Made by a program: the position numbers and the translations under genes. The notes under the pieces were generated by a model, which saw only the letters and a list, made by a program, of their open reading frames with translations, made no database searches and was not told the DNA's origin. This document shows, piece by piece, positions 57,478 to 64,000 of a DNA stretch of 64,000 bases. Origin of the DNA: Naganishia liquefaciens (Eukaryota; Basidiomycota; Tremellomycetes; Filobasidiales; Filobasidiaceae); the NCBI GenBank assembly GCA_013423385.1, contig BLZA01000010.1:496001-560000 (forward strand), read 5' to 3'. How positions within the stretch are numbered: position 1 is the stretch's first letter; each line of letters opens with the position of its first letter.

Positions 57478-59077
57478 TTACAACTTTGCCCGATCCAAAG
57501 TCTTCATTTTCGTCGACGCCCATTCGCCTACACAATCAATCATCTGTCGCACATCCCGTTCCGTGTTCCCGGCGTGCAAGCAAATTCTAATTCTCTCCTC
57601 GCCTTTCGGCACTGTCGGATGAACGACTGGTCTGACCAAGAACCCGCAACTTTGCAGGTAGAGTGCCAGTTCGTGCGGGAATGGTGTCAGGAGCGGGGCT
57701 ATTGGTGTTGGATCTCTCGACTGGCGATCGTATGGTGATTCAGAGAGAGCGAGCGTCGATACCAGATGACGCGCGCCGGGCGCGAGATGTGCAATTAGAC
57801 GTGAAACATGAGCGTTCAACGCGTCGGCCAGTTTAAATAAGGCTCGACGTAGCTGAAGTCTTGCTTTTAGCGGGTCGCCGTTTCAAACGCTTTCGCGGGA
57901 CTCACCTCTTCGCCCTCGTCTGATTCGACAGTGTCAAAAGCACTTTCTATAGCGATAACATTGGCAACGCTCATCGCCGTTGAGAATATGAACGGTCTCG
58001 CGTAATTGATGAGGAATGAACGTATCGTCGGAGAAGCGAGCAGCACGGCTATTGCAAAGCGGACGATGAGATCACTCCTGGCAACAGGCCACCGAGACTC
58101 ACCACCCTGCGATCCCATACCCTTGCCAAACGTCATTAACCGGACTTGCACCCATTCCGCAATCTTGCTATCCCCTCCGCTGCGCTCTCTCTCCCTCTGC
58201 ACCATCTCGTGAACAAATCCCCTGCCCTGGGCGCCATAGATACCGGTCGTATGCGCTTCATCGACAATGACACAAACACGAGCTGGATTGATCAAGGTGG
58301 GATATCGAGCTCGTAGCGCTTCGAGCGCGCGAACGATTTGCGGCAGCGGTGCCAGATCTCCGTCCATCGAGTAGAGTGATTCAATTGCAATGAAGATCAT
58401 GCCAAGATCGTCCTTGCGAGCCGTCGAGCTGCTCTGGAGCGCCTGCTGCTCCTTGGCGATGACATCTTGCAATATCTCTGTTAGATGATGCACGTTGCCG
58501 TGTCGGAATGCCCTTCTCCTCGAAACAGGAACTCCGCGTCTCTCGTTGGCCCTCATGCCATCCCAAACGCTGGCATGAACGAGTTCATCGTATATGATGT
58601 AGTCCCGCCGTTGAGGTACCGTGGAGAAGAAGGAAACGTTGGCATCGAATCCAGAGTTGAAGAGCAAGGCCGAGTCGTTGGACGGGGCCGAGTTGGACAA
58701 TGTGCTGCGATATGAAAAGAAGGCCGACAAACGGTCTTCCAGCGCAGAATGATGCGGTGTCGTTCCATCGAGTAAGCGTGATCCTGTTGATCCGAACAAG
58801 GGCGTTGTGGACTCGGCCAGGCGATCCAGGAATATCTGCTTGAGTTGTGCGGATCTCGTGATGGAGAGATAGTCGTTGGAGGACTGATAGGAGATGTCAG
58901 GAGCGGGCGAGTGCAGTCGGCGCGGCCCAAAAATGAACTCACGAAATCAATCTTGGCCGCCGTATCAGGCTGATCGCTGTTTTCCCGGATCCGGTGTCTC
59001 TTCAAGCTACGGAAGGTGCCCTTGCCCTTTCTGGTCTCTAGCATGGCGTGAAGGCGATCCTCTAGGCTGGCGGACAT
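57478..59077 (-). CDS. 8-amino-7-oxononanoate synthase-like PLP enzyme
   Basis: Four exons, 59077-58943, 58883-58103, 58048-57906 and 57852-57478, encode 477 aa. It belongs to the alpha-oxoamine synthase group of fold-type I PLP enzymes, which condense an amino acid with an acyl-thioester; AONS (KAPA synthase) makes a biotin precursor from alanine and pimeloyl-CoA/ACP. Motifs: SSNDYLSITRSAQLKQ, GSTGSRLLDGTTPHHSALED, YDELVHASVWDGMRAN, FIAIESLYSMDGDLAPL, VDEAHTTGIYG and TFGKGMGSQGG with the PLP lysine at about K299, followed by YARPFIFSTA. It is longer than bacterial BioF (about 385 aa) through a short N-terminal leader and loops. No other biotin gene is nearby, so substrate is inferred only. 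Confidence 0.85.
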
Positions 59078-59569
59078 GATGCGGCGAGGCGAGGTGAGGC
59101 GAGGAGATGTCGGTGTGGTGGATGCGGCGACAAGATTGCAGAGAACAGTCGGTAGAATTTGTCTCAACCCCTATCCCGCGCGATCGGGTTTCGTTTCGGA
59201 CGATCTCCCCCGTCCGTGGAATTTTTGCTTCCGTTTGAACGGTCTCCCGCGTATCTTCCGGTTCACGGACGGACACAGGGGAGAGGCCTGCCTAGGCGCA
59301 GGCACATCGCAGGCAAGGCTCGTAGCAGGATTACGCCCTGCGATATGATTGATACCTTGTACCTCGTGCCAAGTCTCCCTCCAGACTACCCAGGGGACGA
59401 GAATCCTCTCTCATCTCTGGGAAAATATGCTTTTCTGAACCACACCTGAGGGTTTCTATGCTGCTGGTACATCCAAATACAACTTTTAAGTATAATCTGC
59501 CCTTCCTGACGATGCACTCTTCATCGTGCTTGAGCCTGGACAATGCTGTGCATAATCTCGTCCCTCGCT
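59078..59569. other. Intergenic between AONS-like gene start and uL14m stop
   Basis: 492 bp, tandem minus-strand genes. It contains short GAGGC repeats at about 59085-59105 (GCGAGGCGAGGTGAGGCGAGG) close to the AONS start. No gene seen. Confidence 0.45.
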
Positions 59570-60337
59570 TAGACCACCTACCAAGAGACATGAGCGCAAA
59601 CTCCCATCCTGCCATGCCAAAGAGCACCTACCTTTCCTGCGAGACCCAAGACCTTGCCCCATCGTCCGCCTGATCCTGCCGGTCCACCCTGAACATCCCT
59701 AAGCTCGGCAGCGACCACGCCATTCACGCGCGTCCCGATCATTTCGCCCTTGTTGTTGAGCAATACACACGCATTGTCGTCAAACCTATCATCCCCCCCA
59801 CAAGGCGTCAATGTTCCACTCGCTCAACCCAATGTAGAAGCAACGAGGCTCGACGTACCGAACGTTTCGTCCGTCCGGCCTACCGACGGGGAACCGCGTG
59901 CGCACAATGACGGCCCGTCGAACGTCTCCGCGGCGCACTTTTTGGATGTTGGAGGCGGAGGCGGCGGCAGAGCTGCTGGGTGAGTTTGCGGCCTGAGAGA
60001 TCGGTCGGGCCTTGTTGATGACGACGACGATTTCGTCACCTGTAGTTTCCCGAAGCAGAGTTGTGGACTCCTTTCGTTAGTAATGCGTTTTGACACGGGA
60101 ATCGTGCAGGAGGGGTGTACTGACCGACAGTTGCCATGCCTTGAGAACTCTTGGCTTTGAGTACATTGATGCATTCTGCTATGAGACCGCCCGAGTTGTC
60201 GATGACCTATCGAATGCAACAGAAGGACTATGCATGAACAACGGGTCGGTTTTTCGGGATGATTTGGCCAAGACGCCCGGATGCGACGCGCGAGGTTTCC
60301 AGTGACTCACATTCATTCGTCCTTTGAGTCCAATCAT
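59570..60337 (-). CDS. MRPL38: Mitochondrial large-subunit ribosomal protein uL14m
   Basis: Five exons, 60337-60311, 60206-60125, 60039-59859, 59785-59632 and 59578-59570, encode 150 aa. It is the bacterial L14 homologue in the mitochondrial ribosome; the yeast name is Mrpl38. Family features: [58 protein letters not shown]-like segment, [20 protein letters not shown] and [18 protein letters not shown], ending [14 protein letters not shown] Ser/Ala-rich loop ([13 protein letters not shown]) follows the KARP motif. The last exon is nine nt (Val-Val-stop). The start is the first Met, as in fungal orthologues. There is no obvious long presequence, which is typical for this protein. Confidence 0.9.
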
Positions 60338-60886
60338 CGTGCCGAGGAATGGTCACCAAGTGTGCTTTGTGAGTTGATGGATGCGAGAAACTCTCCAGTG
60401 CTTCCAACCCTTCATGACGACATTCCAAATCCAAAACATTGCACTCGATTGCACCGGCGGCTCGATCGCTCAACCAGGGCGCGGATCCAAAGTGCCCCCT
60501 GATCAACTCGCCAACTCTGACCGAGCCCTTCCTGTTGCAACCCAAGCTTGGCCCGCCCCTCGCTGGCCTTTGTGCGCTAACGAGATCCGGCAAGGCGCGT
60601 CGAGAGAAAATCTGGTCCACGTCAACCTCAAACGAAAATATATAATCCAGCGCGACCCCCTCGACGAGCGTGCCCAGGGAAGGCTGGTACCCTTGAGAAG
60701 CTGACTAAGCCATCTCCGAGACCCGCGGGAATCTTAGCTAAGCGATACCGGGCCTTGACAAAGTAAACAAGCTGTTTCGTCATCACTGTAAGTGGTTGCG
60801 ATCCGAAGTTTGTTATCGTTTGATTTCATCCGGGTCGAGGTATGTCGTCGGGACCCTGATAACCCGCACTCTCCAGTCACTCCCGC
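60338..60886. other. Divergent promoter region, uL14m / repeat protein
   Basis: 549 bp between divergent starts. Open frames on both strands lack coding character. Nothing else supported. Confidence 0.5.
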
Positions 60887-63800
60887 ATGACCTATGGTGA
60901 CACCAACGCACACCCCCATACCGTGACCGCCGACATGGACGATACCCCAGCGGACGCATCGTCGGTCCTGACAGGCGATGCGGCCTTGTCCGAGATACCG
61001 CAGGGACATTCGCAAGAATTCGGCGGCGCGGACGCATTGCCCGCGTTTGGCGGAACTTGGTCCTTGAAGAGACCGCGGAGCGCTTCGCCCGATCATGCGG
61101 CCATTTATCAGTCGTTGCCGACGTCGCCCAAGGCGACGCTCGCGAGTCACAGCTTGGATGTGGAGGGCGCACAACATTCGGCTACCGAGGTTGCGGATTT
61201 CGATACGGGATCGACGATGGGATCGGTTGATGAGCCTTTGGCAGGATACCAGAGAGCGCATTCCCAGCCATTCACGTTTCAACATGAAGATGAAGAGGAA
61301 AGTGGGCTTGGACCACCGGCCAAGAAGCGTCGATTGTTTCAGCACGAACATGCTCTCGATCTAGGAGATGGGCAGGGAGATTTTGCGCATGTTCCTGCTG
61401 GTACCGATGGAGAAGAAGCAGAGCAACCTCTTGTCGAAGAACAAGCCGAACACGATGACATTACCGCGCAGCTCATGGCGTCTCTGCAACAGGCCGCAGA
61501 AGGCACGGACTTCGCGCAAGACCACCAGCCTCCTGCGGACGCACAAGCCGGGGATGCGGATCCCATGAGTGGAGAAGGCACACAGATGGCACAGGAAAAA
61601 GCGCCCAACTCAGAAATCGCCGAGCCGGGGCAGCTGGATGATACGCTCCAGGCGCAATCTGAGCAGCATGAGCAGCAAGAGCGCGAACAACAAGAGCACG
61701 AACAGCAAGAGCACGAACAGCAAGAGCACGAACAGCAAGAGCACGAACAGCAAGAGCACGAACAGCAAGAGCACGAACAGCAAGAGCATCAGAGTCGCGA
61801 ACAGCAAGAGCAGGAACAGAACCAGGAATTTGAACCGCAAATAGACTTTTCCCATGACGAGTTACTGGATGCCTTTATCGGTGCCAGTGCCGCCGCAAGT
61901 CCTGTTCCGGCAAATGATCAAGCTGCCTCAGAACAGCCGCTGGCGAACCAGGACGATAAAAAAACTCTGAATCAAGAAACCGCTGCCTTGCCGAAAGACT
62001 CTGAAGGCACCCCTTCCGACGCACAGACAGCCCCTCAACCCATCGTCATTGATCCAGCACTGGCTAGAATCGATGCAAATCCCGTCAGGTCGTCCCATCC
62101 TCTTTCCGCTGCACCCGTTCCGGTGATTCCCGTGCCCGTCACCAACAGTCGTCCCGTCTCGACAAATCCCCTATCCGCGATCAGCGGCCCATCAAGACCA
62201 TCCTCAGCCGGTCTCACATCACACAGCCCCTCTACCACTGGACCGCGCCCCGTCGTGCTGGCTCCGAATCAGCATCGACCGCTTGTTAAGAAACCGCCAA
62301 GGGATTATACACCCGCGCGTCCGGGCGACAAGCGGAGACCGACCCCAAGGCGGGGCGGTCGGGACGCGATAGATCCTTATCAGCCGCCGTTGGCGTCGTC
62401 GATAGGCTATCAGACCAATGTCGTCGTCAAGAATGGGAATGCCAGGTCGGGTAACAATATTGACGATGCGAATCTCGCAGCGACGTTGAGTCCAGAAACG
62501 TTGACCGTGTTGGAAGCCGCTGCAACGACGCTGAGCCAGATTCAAGGGCCGATCACTCAGGAGCACTTGGAGGCGATTGTTTGTAAGTGTATGCAAGCTT
62601 ATTCCTCAGCTAAGCTGACCTGTTCCAAGTGCAATTGACAAACGCTGGAATCGACCTTGCACAGCTTGGGCTCGGAGGACTGCTCGCTCAGGAGGAAGAG
62701 GAGGACACGCCTTTGCAGGACATGAACAACGTGAACGGCGATCCGTCTTCGGCACCAGACTTGCAAGGCTTTGGGGATACTGGAATGGAAACCCAACCAG
62801 ATGACATGAACCTTCAAGCACAGTCCCTTATTGCTGCTCTATCGGCGCTGGTACCGCAATCTCAAGGATCCACCGAAGGATCTCGCTTACAGGGTCAAGG
62901 ATCCGCAGATGCACCCATTGCAATCGATCTTACCGATGATGAGGAGCCGCCGCTACCGCCGCCCAAAAAGACGAGTCCTGTGCCGGCGGATCAAGATGCG
63001 AAGGTATCCACTTCCTCATCCGTGGTGAATGAGACACAAGCAACTTCGGACGAATTTACAGCAGGGCAACTTGCGATCTCTGAAGCGTAAGCCCTAACGC
63101 TTGATTAGTCGTGCGGATCTGACAGAATTACCTTTTCAGGGCGGACGACCTCGACCAAGAAAAGGCAAGAATCTTGAAGGTTCAAGGGCAAGCTCGAATA
63201 GAACTCTTGGAAAGACTGGTTCGCGAACTCGAGCAGGAGATTGCACCAGCTCTAGATGATGCGAAGCCCTCGGGCCCACTAAAACAGGCCGAAGAACCAG
63301 GAACGGATAAAGGTGCCGATTCGATCAAGGAGGCAGCGAATGTCGACGACGCCCAGGAAGTGGTTGATGCCGAAAAGAATTCGCCAATGCCTGCAGCGAC
63401 GGCCGTTGACTTGAATCAGAAAGACAAACGCTTAGAGCTTTACCGTGACTTGCTATCTCTGAGCAAAACGGAAATACCATTGAACAGCACCGGTGGACCA
63501 GATAACATTAATCATGCCACAGGCACTCCAAAGCCTGTCTCGCCAGCATCGAAGGTTGCCGTCGAACCAGACGACACACCCGCTGCGTCGGCCGAGAAGA
63601 CAGACCCGCCAACGAGCGAAAAGCCAGCCGAGGGTTCCGAAGCTGTACAGAACAGTCCTGCCCCGAAGTCCCCAACTGCCGACGCTCCGCCTCCAACTGC
63701 ACCCGAACAGCCGAGCAGCAGTGCGGATGTCGTGCCATCGGTCGACGAACCTATTGTCGTAAAAGCCGAACCTGTCGATATCGATATTACAGCCATGCTA

Positions 63801-64000
63801 GATGCCGCTGGAGCCGAAGCAGCGCAAGCGGGAGAGTCCGAAACAGCACCTCCTGTTCCAACATCCGACCATATGCAAAACGACTCACATACCCCACACG
63901 CCGCCGATGCCAGCATGGAGGAAGATCCATTGCTGGCAGAACTATTTCCTACCTTTCCCATGGGCAACTCGCCTGTACAAGCGCATCAGACCCAAGCCGA
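60887..64000 (+). CDS. Large low-complexity acidic/Gln-rich protein, 3' partial
   Basis: Three exons are visible, 60887-62582, 62630-63086 and 63140 to the right edge, where the frame is still open. Over 1000 residues are present and nearly all look disordered. Features in order: a nuclear-type basic motif (PPAKKRRLF), an acidic Gln-rich region with six perfect tandem pentapeptides EHEQQ, a Pro/Ser/Val region, a basic segment (KRRPTPRRGGRD), and a possibly folded patch (SPETLTVLEAAATTLSQIQG, then PITQEHLEAIVLQLTNAGID). After another acidic Asp/Glu/Ser/Pro stretch with a SUMO-interaction-like IAIDLTDDEE comes a short helical segment (ILKVQGQARIELLERLVREL). A nuclear regulator is a reasonable guess but I recognise no family. 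An in-frame Met 16 residues in is an alternative start. Confidence 0.7.
61694..61783 (+). repeat. Six perfect 15-bp tandem repeats encoding EHEQQ
   Basis: The unit GAGCACGAACAGCAA is repeated six times head to tail without mismatch, with one diverged copy on each side (for example GAGCGCGAACAACAA at 61679-61693). It is in frame in the large low-complexity gene, so changes in copy number would keep the frame. Confidence 0.95.

Noticed and set aside
61694-61783. Tandem repeats considered as a CRISPR array
   Set aside because: The units are contiguous with no spacers and are in frame in a protein-coding gene of a eukaryote.

Overview
The window is an ordinary-looking, gene-dense stretch of a fungal nuclear chromosome. 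I place it in Basidiomycota, most likely a Tremellomycetes-like yeast. The grounds are an intron-rich architecture (up to 20 introns per gene, mostly 45-75 nt, GT-AG, with CTRAY-like branch points), a white collar-2 photoreceptor partner, a DUF2985-type membrane protein, and marked use of CGA (Arg) and TTG (Leu) in the ribosomal protein genes. The class assignment is inference; the kingdom is secure from the proteins. I found no virus-like element, transposon, CRISPR array, tRNA or rRNA.

Layout, left to right: a partial unrecognised gene (-, left edge); eL36 ribosomal protein (+); an orphan 443-aa gene (+); BET3/TRAPPC3 (-) divergent from the 18S rRNA methyltransferase BUD23 (+); RFT1 flippase-family protein (+); the iron-sulfur factor IBA57 (-); WC-2 (-); a 2.4-kb stretch with no gene I can support; an ABCC transporter (+) convergent with acyl-CoA oxidase (-); cullin-3 (+); a small predicted gene (-); a single-pass membrane orphan (+); MED14 (+) convergent with a ZNHIT2-like protein (-); a patatin-type TAG lipase (+) convergent with an AlkB dioxygenase (-); a DUF2985 membrane protein (+); an MFS transporter (+) convergent with MsrB (-); an F-box/WD40 protein (+); eS1 ribosomal protein (+) convergent with an AONS-like PLP enzyme (-); mitochondrial uL14m (-); and a large low-complexity protein with a 15-bp tandem repeat running off the right edge (+).

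The genes do not form one pathway or cluster. There are loose themes: ribosome building (eL36, eS1, BUD23, uL14m), lipid turnover (TAG lipase, acyl-CoA oxidase), mitochondrial maintenance (IBA57, uL14m, MsrB), ubiquitin ligases (cullin-3, F-box protein) and secretory-pathway functions (BET3, RFT1). Several pairs are divergent with 245-580 bp between starts and may share promoters.

Gene models were built by hand from splice signals and reading phase; every complete multi-exon model closes in frame. The least certain parts are splice choices where an intron is a stop-free multiple of three, and the choice between in-frame start codons. I found no convincing novel biological system. The best follow-up items are the orphan genes, the WC-2/ABC intergenic region, two GC-AG introns, and a cluster of in-frame stop-free introns.
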